A DNA stretch of 64,000 nt from Dendrolimus kikuchii (Eukaryota > Arthropoda > Insecta > Lepidoptera > Lasiocampidae), in NCBI GenBank assembly GCA_019925095.2, contig CM034406.1, positions 16,740,388 to 16,804,387 of the forward strand. The letters are read 5' to 3'. Below are positions 53,101-64,000 of this stretch, one piece after another; within the stretch, counting starts at the first letter, position 1, and every line of letters begins with the position of its first letter. Both the position numbers and the translations under genes were made by a program. Under the pieces are notes generated by a model that was given only the letters and a program-made list of their open reading frames with translations, was not told where the DNA came from and searched no databases.

Positions 53101-56100
53101 CCAAAGAATTCAAGTCAGAACACAAATTGGCTTGCAACCAAAGTTGGATTGAATTAGCTTCATGGGAGGGTACAGAGTCCTGTTGGAAAATCCACTGCTA
53201 TCCAGCGAATAAAGTAACACTTAATGCTTAAATCATTGTTTCCAATATGTGATTTTGGACGTCCTTATAACTTCTGGCGCAAGGTGTATTGTTTTGCCAG
53301 TTAAATTTTCTTCCACCGTGATGATCTTCTCATCAGTAAACCGGTTATTTTTTGGATCGTATCTCTTGAAAAGATTTCGACATCGTTCCAATCGCCATTT
53401 ACGAAGACGCTCGTTTATATAATGCACTTTTCTTTGACTTTTAGTTAGAGATCATATGTAAGTATTCTCTTTACAGATATTTAAGAAATATTGGTCTGAA
53501 GAGATAATATATACATAATTTTATTCTGGAGTACGTCGAATAAAATGTTTGTTTATGTTGATGTTGTATGACATAACAATGACATAAAAAGGTAAATGTC
53601 GGTCCTTTTGTATTTTGAAACTGAATGGCTACGGTATTCATATGCATTTCACCAGACGTAAATGACGTCATAGGATTTAGTAAGGTCAAATAAAGGTCAA
53701 ACGCATTTCTTTCAAAATACAAGGGGATTGTACGTTTTTTGGAATTTTAACTAGACAGAAATGATTAGGAACACTATTCCTCGAAATGGTTTTTAACATG
53801 GCATTCTTCCGTTTCCTAGCATCATCGGCCCTCTGTTGCGTGTCATACAGCTCCATGCGCCGGCGCCACTGGTCCGCCTCGCCGAGCCGCATGCGCCTCT
53901 CGGCCGCTAGTTGCGCACGCGCCTCATCCTCGAGCGCTTTGTCTATTAGCTCAGTTGTCTGAAGTACAAGTTTACATTAAAGATAATAGGTATATAAAAA
54001 CCTAATTGTGAACTTTCGATCACGGATATGAATATGAAAAAGGTGGTCTATAATAAGTGAATACTCTGTAACATTTATCTAAAAATATATATAATTTCAA
54101 ATATTAAAACCGGAGTTTCCTTCCTTATAATTAAAAAACCATAGTACCCGGCAGCTACCATTTTTTTCCAGATAGTAGTAGGTAGTTCATATGTTCATAC
54201 TAACGGCGAAATAATACCAATTCCTGTCGCAAGAATGATGTCAAGGTCTGTCGTATGAATGAATGAATGTAATCTCTATTGTTCACCATAACTTAAACCT
54301 AGACATTAATATGAATGTGTACATTTACATTAGTACAATGGGCAGCCTTGTCGCTTATAGCCTACTCTTCCAGGCAACCCAGTGTTCAACGAGACGTTAA
54401 AAGAAAAATTAAATAGTATTTGGTAGTTTAACTATATTAAAAGTAATTCAATCGTAATTAAGGAAAAATAATAACAATATACTAATATGCTTAGATATAT
54501 AATATTAAATGGATTATAATCATAGCAAGTTTTTTAGTTTGCTTTTTTATGTCTTAACTATCTTTACATACTCTGAAACAAAGTCGCTTACCGCGTCTGT
54601 CTGTCGGACTGTATATCCTATCCGATAACTTCTAAACTACGCAACGAATTTTAAGCAGTTTTCACTATCAGTTTCATTGAAGGTTTACATATATAAAACC
54701 TATAGATAGATAGATAGATAGATAACACTTTATTGTACACCATTACAGAAAAACTTACGAACTAGTATTAGTCTAGTTGGGTACAAAGGGCGGTCTTAAC
54801 GCTAAAAAGCGATCTCTTCCAGACAACCCGTGGCAAGAATATTCTGATTAGGAGTGGCGACGGTGGTATACATAATTATTGTACGATTACTTACATTTTA
54901 ATAATAAATATATAACTATACTATATATACAAATATAAGAATATTTATGTAAGTAAAATACAGCTAATATAGTTTCTGGCACGGATCTTGAGCGGTCACC
55001 TTGGGCTACGCACAGTGATATTGGGCTCCTTTTTTGCAGTATGATGTATTATATCTTTCGAGGAAAGAGATAAAACAATGATATTTTCGATATGTCAAGC
55101 AACGATTTCTACTATTCCGCCGACCACTCAAGACATGACCTGGGAAGTTTTCCTTTTTCGTTGATTTTTTTATATCTTAACTATTTTTAGGGTATAATAT
55201 TTATGTTGTATCAGTTAGGTACCTTCCTATCATCCTTCCAGGCTAGCAAATCAGCGCTTCTGCGCTCCTTGTACTTGATACAATCCAGCAGTTGACCAGC
55301 TTTGGTTTGTTGCTCTAAATCTCTCTGCAGGCGCTTGTATTCCAACCACGAGCGCTCTTGTTCCCTTTTGTTTTTTATGTAACGTTTGTATTCATCGTGT
55401 GATTCTGCTTCCACCTGCAAAATTATATTTTAATCTAGTTAGAACCGTTACTATATATTATGTGCATGCACAGATTTTGAACATTGAAAATGTATCAACG
55501 CCATTCATATTACTCGCTACTAGATGGTGCTGCAGTGCATTATTTCCTATAGCATTACCGATTATCCATTTTAAACGTAATTTATAGAGGTAAATAAATA
55601 TGCAACAACCGGACGTTTGCCGGATTGTACCAAAACCTAACCATTTTGTTAAAAATGAACAACAGTTGTAGAACTTTCGATTATTGTAAGCAAAAACTTT
55701 GTCGAAAATCGCAACTGCGTATGTTTAACTTTAAGTAAACTTAATTTATTCGTTAATAATATTAGTTATATTGTATTCTACCTATAACCCCTTAAGACTA
55801 TATACATAGAATACTGAGCCTAGATCACCGTCTTCTATGCGTAAGGTGCCCGCTACCCAGAAGGCTGCTCATTTGCTGGAAGATTTCTTAAGTAAACTTA
55901 ATTTATTAATAATATGAGTTATATTATATGAGATGTGCGGGTATGGGGGTATGTAATGATACAGCCATTTGCTTTGGCGCTCCGTTTAATACTGCTAAAC
56001 ATTACATACTTAAACATCACAATATTTTATCTATAACCCTTTAAGATTATAAGGAAGATACTGAGCCTAGGTCGTCGTCTTCTGAGCGTAAGGTAAGCCT

Positions 56101-58083
56101 ACTACCCAGAAGGATGTCTATTTGCTTCAAGATTTCTAAAACACTAATGTTCATCACTAGTGGACACTAGCCAGACAAAAAAACAAAGCACAATGTCACA
56201 TTTTAATAGAAGAACAACTGATTTCAAATTCAAATGGAAAAGAACAAACCATTTCCCGTTCTTCTTTTTCCTTCTGCCACATCTTCCTGAACTGTTCCGC
56301 CAGTTTCTCCCTTTCATCGTTTTCTTCTCTTTTCCTTGCTAAGGCTGCTAACAAACGCCATTCTCGTTCGGGAATCGAATCGAAGACATCGCTGTAAGGC
56401 TCGTAGTCTAATGTGTTGATTAGTTGAGATACGGAGTTCAGTTCTGTAAAGATAGATCGAACTTGTCGGAATTTAGGTAGTTTTTGTGAATAAAACCACA
56501 TAGCGGTAGTAGTCAAGTATCCAAACAACAGTTAGTTTCGAAGCACTTATGTGAACGGATATCGGAACTCAACATCCGCACAGTCTAGCTGTCAAATAGG
56601 TAGCTGGAACGCTAGTGACGCCCTGTTGATGCTCGTCGCAGTAGACTCCGACGACGTGGCATCGTGGTCGACCAACGGACCGGGGGATGATGCAGTTCTT
56701 GTGATTTTTGAGGACTAAACTCGAATCGTAGAAACCGTCACGCGTTCCATATTTGTATCCATTAAATATATCAATCAATCAATCAACCAATATCTTTATT
56801 TGCAAGAATGTAGTTTATACAGGTGTTATACAGATGTAGAAGCACAGTACATTCTACCACATAGTGGTGTACAAAAGGAATTAAATATTACAATAAAATT
56901 AAGATTATAATTTACATAAATATTCTAATTTATAAAAAAAAATGTCAATTTTTGGTAATATGTAAGCAATTAATGTCAAGTGAAAAATTAACAAATAGAT
57001 CATTACGATTTTCCATATAGGTAATAACGACAAGCACTTTTTTTAAGAAATTCATCTACGGTATAGAAACATTCCTTAATCAGCCACTTTTTTAAGACTA
57101 CAGTGAATTTTCTTGAGGGTACATTTATAATATTAGTTGGCAAAGAGTTATAAATAAGAGGAGCCATATAAATACAGTTCCTTCTGAAGAGATCCAGAGA
57201 AGGCACAGTCATCTTTAATTTTACTTGTGTCACAAGTCTCGCGTTAACATTGTTAAATTCTTCAAACAAGGACCCATTGAATTGGATAAACTTAGCGATT
57301 TCAAGTATATAGATACTAGCCACAGTAAGGAGATTGTGAGACTTAAAAACCGGTTTGCACGATTCTGACCATTTCATTCCAAATATGGCACGAAGGCATT
57401 TCTTTTGGCCTATAAATACCCTTGCAATATCCCCATATTATGATTCCGTAATGAATTAATGAGCAAACATGAGCGTGATAGACCATTAGCACAGTTCGTA
57501 AGGATGTACACGTTCTAATTTTTTTAATAGCAAAGCATTAAAAAAAATATCAAAAATATCTCAACAACAACTCTACGGAATTGTGAAACTAATCTACGGT
57601 TGAAATTGATTTTTGTAGCTCATTTTTTTCAAAATTATTCAGTTCATAGTTTAAAAGTTTGCAGGTTTTTATAATAAATTATTAGATTTGATTTGGACGC
57701 ACAATTTAATAACTTTGAAAACCAATATCTTCTCGCCAAATTTCATTCGGATATGTACCTACATCTAGTACACAACCTGCGTATTGTAATTGTAGAAATT
57801 AACAATTTCAAATGTTAAACTTTGTGTTTCTACATTATTTTTAGTTTGACATTTGCAAACTGTCCATTTGGTCTCTAAAATTAAAATTCTTCTATTTTTC
57901 GAGAAAAATTATTGTGACGAAATAGGACAGACGGATGAAAACGAATCAGTAAATTTTTTGCTAAAATGGCCACGGAACCCTAAAAAAAACATTTAACGTA
58001 CTCTTCGACAGCAGTTCCGGCGACTTCCGCGGCGACAGACCACGGCGAGGCGTGTCAGTTATGACTTTATAACAAAACACCAT
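50111..58083 (-). CDS. Charged coiled-coil protein, five exons
   Basis: Exons on the minus strand: 58083-58002, 56443-56250, 55414-55223, 53958-about 53773, and 50338-50111; about 293 aa plus stop. Exon 1 ends with one base over and exon 2 begins with two, restoring a Lys codon; later junctions are phase 0. Donors include AAGA|GTACGT and AAG|GTACCT, acceptors TCTTTACAG, TTGCAG, TTCAG and TTTTCCAG. The exact donor of exon 4 is uncertain. The N-terminus is basic and Ser/Pro-rich (TPRRGLSPRKSPELL), then DYEPYSDVFDSIPEREWRLL. The rest is almost all charged helix (EKLAEQFRKMWQKEKEERE, EEYKRYI-like and ERRMRLGEADQWRRRMEL segments) with no membrane segment. The C-terminus is ARRMAAITAQLREVVRSGRS. 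Its look is that of ciliary or centrosomal coiled-coil proteins, but I recognise no family. It is convergent with MKS1. I saw no X-box in the 300 bp before its ATG. Confidence 0.8.
50400..52929. other. Intron 4 of the coiled-coil gene, no element recognised
   Basis: About 2.5 kb of AT-rich sequence with a short G-run near 51115-51130 and no clear repeat family. Confidence 0.4.
52960..53430 (-). pseudogene. Mariner transposase remnant
   Basis: On the minus strand, RFTDEKIITVEENL (53320-53350 region) matches the mariner motif around the first catalytic Asp. Then WIFQQDSVPSHEA (about 53155-53195) carries the second Asp, and SDLNSLEYSL corresponds to the SPDLNPLDY motif with the third Asp. A stop follows EYSL and roughly a dozen residues between the second and third motifs are deleted. 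The stop and deletions leave it dead; it sits in an intron of the coiled-coil gene. Confidence 0.85.
54240..54390 (-). mobile_element. LINE 3' end with (TTCA)n tail
   Basis: Minus strand ends ...GGTTGCCTGGAAGAGTAGGC, AAGGCTGCCCATTGTACTAA and a TTCATTCATTCAT tail, like 54706-54850. Confidence 0.6.
54704..54850 (-). mobile_element. LINE 3' end with (TATC)n tail
   Basis: Minus strand: GGTTGTCTGGAAGAGATCGC, TTAAGACCGCCCTTTGTACC, then CAATAAAGTGTTATC and five TATC units. The motif TGGAAGAGATCGCTTTTTAG is a familiar lepidopteran LINE 3' UTR. Confidence 0.75.
55785..56140 (+). repeat. Two diverged copies of a ~110-bp repeat
   Basis: ATACTGAGCCTAGATCACCG... at 55809 and ATACTGAGCCTAGGTCGTCG... at 56055, each followed by GCGTAAGGT and TACCCAGAAGG. 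About 245 bp apart, in an intron. Confidence 0.75.
56569..56762. other. Intron sequence with GC-richer block
   Basis: A minus-strand 69-codon frame here has no domain; the block is abruptly GC-richer than its surroundings, but I cannot name it. Confidence 0.3.
56763..57515 (-). pseudogene. CR1/Jockey-like LINE 3' part with (TTGA)n tail
   Basis: Minus strand: LIHYGIIIWGYC (RT C-terminal block), a frameshift, then FIGQKKCLRAIFGMKWSESC, LLTVASIYILE, RRNCIYMAPLIYNSLPTNI and KKWLIKECFYTVDEFL. These are the usual C-terminal motifs of insect CR1/Jockey-type RTs. The 3' UTR ends in AATAAAGATATTGG and TTGATTGATTGATTGA units. Truncated and frameshifted. Confidence 0.8.
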
Positions 58084-58930
58084 TATACCACTTCCTCACT
58101 CTTGACATCAAATCACAATTGTGGGAAAGAGCAATTGAGTTCGCTATTGTATTTAATGTAACTATATATAATAAACTCGGAAATTCGGAGACGTAAACGC
58201 CTTTCCAAAGTAGGTTACGATTTGTACTTTAAGCTAGCGGAAGTTCTTAATTGGATTTTTTACTTTTTTCCCAATGGTTAAGTATTTGTTCTGTTGTACT
58301 GTCAAAATAATGTCAATCGTCTGGTGCCATAAGGGTCAAAGTATATTTTCGTATAATAAATGACAGATTTAGAAAATAAAGTAAGATATTTATCACTCCT
58401 AAAAGGCGCAGATTTATCGAAAAACTTTCGTATATTAGCAGACAAATATTAACAACATTATTATAAAACGTCGTATGTATTATAAATAGCCACTGTTACA
58501 CTCCAAATTATAGAAATCAAAAGACAACAGAGAGATACGCAAAATATTGAGATTTGATTAAAGTAAATCAATTTTACAACCAAAACACAAAGCTATAAAG
58601 TAAACACCACACGTTGTCAAGTTAGTATCGATTTATTCCACCAAGGTTACAAGCCATGTAAACAAAATTTAGCTACGCCTGTACAGTTATGATTAAGTCA
58701 AGAATGGCATTGTACAATTATCATGACCTTATGTTGAGCAATTGTAGAAAGCTGCGCGTGAATGAAGATCAGTGACACTGCGGTAGAATATCGCTGCTTG
58801 CTGAATCCAGAATTATACTGAATAAATGCTTATTTAAAACAGACTTTCAGCATCTAAGTACATACAATACCTAAATCGCCAGATTAGCTAAGAATATTCT
58901 TTCTATACCAGTTAAGTTTTTTTCTTATTG
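58084..58930. other. 5' flank of the coiled-coil gene
   Basis: AT-rich intergenic sequence. I searched for X-box and TATA motifs near 58083 and found none convincing. Confidence 0.4.
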
Positions 58931-58934
58931 CTAG

Positions 58935-59215
58935 AGTACAAGACAGATCGACGACCCATATGATGGAAAGGGGTTACCGTCAACTAAGGATATTTGCAAA
59001 CACTAAAAGGCTTCCAATTTGCTGCCAGCCTCGAAGGGAGGACTGGAATGTTGCCACAGATCCCTGAACACAACTCAAGGTTGTTATGCCGGTATGCGGT
59101 ATACCAGGGGTTGTAGTCTTACAGACGGACAAATGCCCTACAACCTGGCTAAGGGATGCTGTGTCGTCTCTTACGACAAGTTGCTAGGCGCAGGAATTAG
59201 AATTCTTTCTTGATT
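58935..59215 (+). repeat. SINE family A (diverged)
   Basis: From GACGACCCATATGATGGAAA to GACAAGTTGCTAGGCGCAGG, noticeably diverged from the inverted copy that follows. Confidence 0.7.
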
Positions 59216-59261
59216 CCTGCGCGGCTTTGGTTGTGAAAGAGATCGTATAAACGATAAGTTT

Positions 59262-59555
59262 ATCCGTGCAGGAACGGAGAAAGAATACAATTTCCTGCGG
59301 CCGGGCGGCCTGTCGTAAGAGGCGACAAAACAACCCACAGCCAGGTGGTAGGGCATTTGCTCGACTGGATGGCGACCACCTCTGGTCTAGAGTATGCCGC
59401 CATAACAACCTTCTGTTGTGTTCCGGCATTAGTGACCAGGTTCCAGTCCCCACTAAGAGAGCAGCAGCGCGTTTGTTGTTGCAAATGTCCATAGGCGATG
59501 GTAACCGCTTTCCATTAAGAGGGCCGTCTGCCTGTCTGCTGAACTCACAACAAAA
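59262..59555 (-). repeat. SINE family A (near full length)
   Basis: Minus strand from GTTCAGCAGACAGGCAGACG to TTCCTGCACGG. Forms an inverted pair with 58935-59215. Confidence 0.8.
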
Positions 59556-59559
59556 CACT

Positions 59560-60180
59560 AATATGTATCTGAGTACATTATCATGCTAGCTTATAGACCC
59601 GGTTGTATTGGGAGCAATTGTATTGGGGCTGGTGTCATCTTTCCTACATTTTCTTTTCCACCTCGCCCTATATTACTATAGTCGGCATTTTTTATTATAA
59701 GCCCATTGACACGCGTAATAATATTCATGACGACATGTCAGCATTTCAAGATATTAATGTTCTTACATAACTAGTTAGTTTCATTTACAACAACACAGTT
59801 TGTCTTTATTAAATAAAACCACTTGATTACATTCTTTTTAATACAACGGAGTATTTTGCAGAAACGACGAACACCGAACAATTCATATGTATTCCTTATC
59901 GTTCATACTAAGTACAAAATAAATCCGCTAATTGATTTACAACGTGTTATAATACACTTAATTTCCTATTTACAACGTCAATTAATCAACTAATGTTTGA
60001 ATAATGTGCGTAGTTTTGGATCCTTGCACGGATGTTTGCAAATTAACTACCTTAACTAACGATAATACTTTTAACAACTTCCTATTAATTTCCTGCGCAT
60101 CTATTAAACAGTTAATCTTAGTTTCCTTATGGAAAGTAGTTTTGATATGTACTTTTAGAATTTTGTTAACTTTTTTTTTA
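59560..60180. other. No gene recognised
   Basis: AT-rich, nothing supported. Confidence 0.4.
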
Positions 60181-60189
60181 TAGCTGGAG

Positions 60190-60300
60190 TACAGCAGACA
60201 GAATAACGGCCATCTGATGGAGAGCGGTTATTGTCGCCTATGGACATTTGCGACACCAGAAATGTCACAAACGCGCTGCCGGCCTCGATGAAATTTTATG
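60190..60300 (+). repeat. SINE family A fragment
   Basis: CATCTGATGGAGAGCGGTTA and CCTATGGACATTTGCGACAC; stops where a different sequence begins. Confidence 0.65.
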
Positions 60301-60689
60301 ACACATTTTTTTAAAAACTTCGTTTCCTAGCGCTGTGGGAAATCCCCAGCTGGGAGCTCATTCCAATTCGTCACGTTGTGCAAGAGAAACGTTGCGTACA
60401 TGAGCAAAGTGGCTCAATGAAATGCGGGTGAACGCTCAGCCGATGGCGAGCGGTGCAGTGCGGTGATAGAACGAAGGCGAAGACACCATTCTAAACAGAT
60501 CCTCGTAACACTCCCTGTTATACAGTCGGTAGAATACGCAGAGAGGTTATGGTTAACTGATGATGAGGAGTCTGCTAATCCGATTCGATGTCTTCATCGT
60601 ATAACTAATTATTATAATTATTCGTCGACGATTGGGAGTTCATCCATATCTTCTTTGGCAATCATTCACTTAAGGTGGCATTTTTTTAT

Positions 60690-60890
60690 TGCCTGAAGCA
60701 GGCAAACAGCCCAGGTTACCGTCACCTGTGGACTTTGGCAACACCTAGGGCTGCTTGCATTTTTTTTATTATAGGAGTTCAGCAGAAAGGCAGACGGCCC
60801 ATTTGATGGAAAGCGGTTACTATCGCCTATGGACATTTGCAACACCAAAGGTGCTACAAATGCGCTACTGCTCTCTTAAGGGAGATAATC
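60690..60890 (+). repeat. Two adjacent SINE family A heads
   Basis: A diverged head (GCAGGCAAACAGCCCAGGTT, 60698) is directly followed by a well-conserved head (GTTCAGCAGAAAGGCAGACG at 60776) that ends at CTCTTAAGGGAGA. Confidence 0.65.
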
Positions 60891-60899
60891 TTGCATAAC

Positions 60900-61350
60900 G
60901 ATCGCCTTTAAATAAAATTAGTTAATCACATTAAACTGCTTAAATACGTTTTATACAAAACATACTGACAGTTCTTTAAACCTATTTAGCGGCAACTTTT
61001 GCGTTGTGCAAGACGCTAATTGCATTTGTGGTTGTTAAGTACGTTTTGTGTTTCTTAAATAAATTTAAGCAACCTTATGCAAGCGGCCCTTAATTTCTGG
61101 CAATTTAAATACATAATTTCAATACGTGTATGTATGAAAAGTTACAAAACCAAATCTTGGTCCGGGATCCCCTTTAAAGAATTGAATCATTAAACAAATA
61201 AATTGTACCCCCACTATCTTAAATAATCAACTAACGTCAAAGAAACCCATTCATTTTCACTCAAGGTAAATAACAGCAATTCAACATTGAAATGACAGAC
61301 GAAAACACGAGAGTATCTTATCTATTATCACACTGGCTGATAATTCCGTA
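60900..61350. other. 5' flank of the 61.4-kb gene
   Basis: No identifiable promoter element or repeat. Confidence 0.35.
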
Positions 61351-61354
61351 GATA

Positions 61355-61417
61355 ATGTCAGTTGAAAACATACCTCGGTCCGGTGATGACGAATGCCACC
61401 GCTATGGAGACAGATAA
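61355..61417 (+). promoter_or_regulatory. Possible uORF overlapping the main start
   Basis: ATG at 61355 opens a 20-codon frame (MSVENIPRSGDDECHRYG..) ending at TAA 61415-61417, overlapping the main ATG at 61386 in another frame. If transcription starts upstream of 61355 this would damp translation of the main frame; the transcript start is unknown. Confidence 0.3.
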
Positions 61418-62627
61418 ACCTAAACCAGCCGTAAGGCGCCCGGATGTGCTTAAAAAGTTCAACTCTGAAAGCTTATACATGATGGAACGTGGCCTTCTTG
61501 GAGAATTGCCAGCAAAACTAAAGCCTCGACCGCTAGTACCTGTTCGAGGAGAATGTACTGAACTGGATGTTCCTAGACCTTCTGGATTTCTATCATCCTG
61601 TTTACCAGTAATTCCAGATTCCCCTCCACCTGAGAAACTCATACCATTTAATGAAGAAAGTGTTTCACCATTGAAAAAGTCGTTCAGCTTCCGCGACAAA
61701 TTTTCTCGGATGAGCTTGTTTGGCAAAGAGAAGGAAAAACCAAAATGGAAATCAATTCCTGAAAACGAAAAGAACTTGGAACTTGCTATGAATGACGACA
61801 TTACAAAAGATGGCACAATAGAACATGAAATTAAAACGAATAAGCGTTTTTGGTTCTTTCGGAACAGAGAAATCGAAAAGCGTGAAAAGCATCCTATTTA
61901 CAAAAGAAGTAAGAGTTTTGAATTCCTACCGCGAGCAATAGAAGAGGAGGATATTAAAAGTGATACTAAAGCTAAAACTGTCGCGAGAAATAGTCAGTCT
62001 TTTGATTTTGGAAGCAATGACACAATGGGAGAAGCTTGGACGTCAAATGAAAGTTTAGAGTACATCTCAAACGTATATTACGACAACGTAGAAGGTGTAT
62101 TCTTGAAGAGTATCAAAGAATTCCCTTCCGAGTCCTCGGGTAACCATTCATCGTTGTCAACAGTAACTTCGGCTTCCAGCGCTAATGTAAATAACATTTT
62201 CAAGACGCAATCGGTAATCGACCTATTAGACCAATTTGATAAGGCCGTTGAAATGTTCAGTGAAACTTATTTGAGCGATTGCGAGCCTTACACCAAAACC
62301 GACAAGATTCCTGTCAGAGAAAAGAGAAAAAGCTCTTCATTCAGTACTTTACCGTCTCCGAAAATTGTTCATGCCAATAAAGTGAGTGAGATAAGTGAAG
62401 ATTTTCGTAAAGAGCTGAATCAAGCTTTAAGTGTTAAACGCAGTGTTGTGCCAAAGACTAATAGACGAGGATCTGTAACGGATTGGTTTGTGCTTGAAGA
62501 TAAAGTTTTAGGAGAGATGAAGAAGAGTGACAGTGAGGTTATCAGGCAAGTGAGCGAAGCCAACAAGTATAAAAGAGGACAGAAAAAAGCCATCAATCGA
62601 GTTAGGAGGATGAGTTCTACAAAATAT
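61386..62627 (+). CDS. Unrecognised Ser-rich, basic protein, long 5' exon
   Basis: 1242 bp open from ATG 61386 to a near-perfect donor TAT|GTAAGT at 62628, giving 414 residues; the frame would stop just beyond if unspliced, so more exons probably lie to the right. An in-frame TAA at 61353 limits the frame upstream, and ATG 61386 is the first in-frame ATG. No known domain seen. The protein is hydrophilic, likely disordered, with repeated basic-x-x-Ser motifs: KKSFSFRDKF, KRSKSFEFLP, ARNSQSFDFG, RKSSSFSTLPSP and NRRGSVTDW. Such RxxS motifs are typical kinase/14-3-3 sites, which suggests a signalling scaffold or cytoskeletal adaptor; this is inference. Helical stretches occur near IDLLDQFDKAVEMF and at the end (EVIRQVSEANKYKRGQKKAI). 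The antisense 152-aa frame is a shadow. Confidence 0.75.
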
Positions 62628-62864
62628 GTAAGTAAAACTTAGATATTCCAACTATTACAACATATGAATCCAATAATTCCAATATTAGCTAACTTCACAC
62701 ACGAGAGCACCAGAAAAAAACCAGTGTTTAGTAGTTCCGAGAACTTTTTCCTAAATGAATTGTAATTTCACGATTAGCGAATATTATAATATAATAATAA
62801 AAATAGCTCATAGTCGCGTCACCGGGTTAGGGTCTCCCATTTGTAGGGTAACGGACAGTATACC

Positions 62865-63370
62865 CACCACGCTTGACCAAGGCGGATTGACGGGTTTAAC
62901 ACATCAGTTTTTTTTAAGGAATGAGTTCAACAGACAGGGAGACGGCCTACCTGATGGAAAGTGGTTATCTACGCCTATGGACATTTGCAACACCAAAGGC
63001 TTTACAAATGCGCTGCTGTTATCGTAAGCAAGACTGGAACCTGACCACTAATGCCAGAACACAACTGAAGGTTGTTATGGCGTCACACTCTAGACCAGGG
63101 GTGGTGGCCATCCAGACGGGCAAATGCTCTACCACCTGGCTGTGGGTTGTTTTGTCGCCTCTTACGTCATGCCGCCCGGCCGCAGGAGATTGTATTCTTT
63201 CTCCGTTCCTGTACGGATAAAATCGATTTGCAGGTTTTATCACGATGTTTTCCTTCACCGTTAGCACGTAATTGTAACAATATGCACATTAGGCCAGAAA
63301 ACTGTTTATATTGTGTATGCTTTTCGGATAGAATTCGAACTGCGCCTTGAGTTTAGGATGCCAGTGGGCA
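62865..63370. repeat. tRNA-derived SINE split by SINE family A
   Basis: The minus-strand tRNA-SINE body (CACCACGCTTGACCAAGGCG ... TTTTCCTTCACCGTTAGCAC ... AATTCGAACTGCGCCTTG) is interrupted by a full plus-strand family A copy (about 62915-63222, from GTTCAACAGACAGGGAGACG to CCTGTACGGATAA). Confidence 0.75.
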
Positions 63371-63659
63371 AACCACAAATTTTGCGATTAGCGTTATCCA
63401 GTTTATTAAAAAAAAAACTGGAATCTGATTAATTAATTAATTAACGGGTATTGTAACTAACGAGTGAACTTAATGAACATTGGAATCATATGACTCGTAT
63501 CTCTTCAGTATTGAAATAGATTGTATAAAGGCGATAAGAACATTAGTATCGTATAATATAATGTTATGATATTTGCATTTCACGGATATTTTTAGTAACA
63601 AACCAAACTTACGCTATTAAACATTTAGCAATAATAACACTGAAGCACTAGTAAACCAA
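63371..63659. other. No feature recognised
   Basis: AT-rich spacer. Confidence 0.4.
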
Positions 63660-63662
63660 AGT

Positions 63663-63885
63663 TTAATAATTAAAGCAAAGAATATTGTCCTGCGCAGTTT
63701 CTTGCCAATTATCGGCTTGTAGCTCCGACAGGTCAGCCTCCACTCTGTCCTTCCAGCAATATTTGGGAATGCCGACCGGAGACTGACCTACCGGCCGTCC
63801 CAGGACAGGGAAAAATGGCATGGTCTCGTTTCGGAGACCAAGACTCACTTTGGGTGTCTGAGCCAACGGAGTAAGTAAGTAAAGA
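63663..63885 (-). pseudogene. LINE RT C-terminal fragment with (TTAC)n tail
   Basis: The minus-strand frame has GRPVGQSPVGIPKYCWKDRV and EADLSELQADNWQETAQD, a degraded form of the GRP..R.KD....DL....D...WE..A motif at the C-terminus of RTE/Jockey-type RTs. A GTAAGTAAGTAAAG tract lies at 63870 on its 5' side in this orientation, so orientation of the tail is unclear. Confidence 0.45.
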
Positions 63886-64000
63886 ATATTGTGAGTTTAA
63901 TTAGTACTCTAATCAAGGAATGCTCTGTGACTAATATCAATACAACAATACGATATCTTACTGCAAAGATATTATTCAAACAATTAATAACAATTATTTA

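Noticed and set aside
53022..53231. Plus-strand 69-aa ORF
   Set aside because: Antisense of the mariner transposase remnant.
61358..61816. 152-aa minus-strand ORF
   Set aside because: Mirror of the plus-strand exon, which has the splice donor and coding character.

Overview
This is a eukaryotic, almost certainly lepidopteran, nuclear DNA window. The evidence is AT-rich sequence, short exons with GT-AG introns, and a dense load of repeats typical of moths and butterflies: Lep1-type Helitrons ending in CTAG, RTE-like LINE 3' ends with tetranucleotide tails, tRNA-derived SINEs, mariner and hAT remnants, and snapback MITEs. Most open reading frames in the window are transposon debris or shadows. 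Only five host-like gene loci plus one orphan exon are supported by splice logic.

Layout. 0-14 kb: repeats only, including LINE fragments, a 151-bp minisatellite, solo LTRs, Helitrons and MITEs. 14.8-15.1 kb (-): one exon with two EF-hands, possibly of a rhomboid protease gene. 15.5-16.4 kb: a MITE-like element carrying a 162-bp tandem repeat that keeps an open frame. 17.19-19.84 and 31.19-33.84 kb: two nearly identical 2.65-kb arms in inverted orientation, each with an intact three-exon THAP zinc-finger gene. The genes point toward each other across 11.3 kb of repeat-filled spacer. 35.7-47.0 kb (+): MKS1, a B9-domain protein of the ciliary transition zone, with a perfect RFX X-box about 200 bp upstream and introns packed with insertions. 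44.7-45.2 kb: a roughly 500-bp CA/CG microsatellite inside an MKS1 intron. 47.1-50 kb: a Helitron carrying two LINE insertions, followed by a complete 506-bp LINE insertion. 50.1-58.1 kb (-): a five-exon gene for a charged coiled-coil protein of about 293 aa, convergent with MKS1, with a dead mariner in an intron. 61.4-62.6 kb (+): a long 5' coding exon of an unrecognised protein with repeated basic/serine motifs. 62.9-64 kb: SINEs and a LINE tail.

MKS1 acts at the cilium, but the other genes show no clear pathway link to it. The strongest structural observations are the 16.65-kb inverted structure with THAP-bearing arms; the swarm of very short 3' LINE copies with clean target-site duplications; and a Helitron pair in which one copy is a natural empty site for two LINE insertions in the other. 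No CRISPR array, rRNA gene, functional tRNA gene or prokaryotic system was seen.
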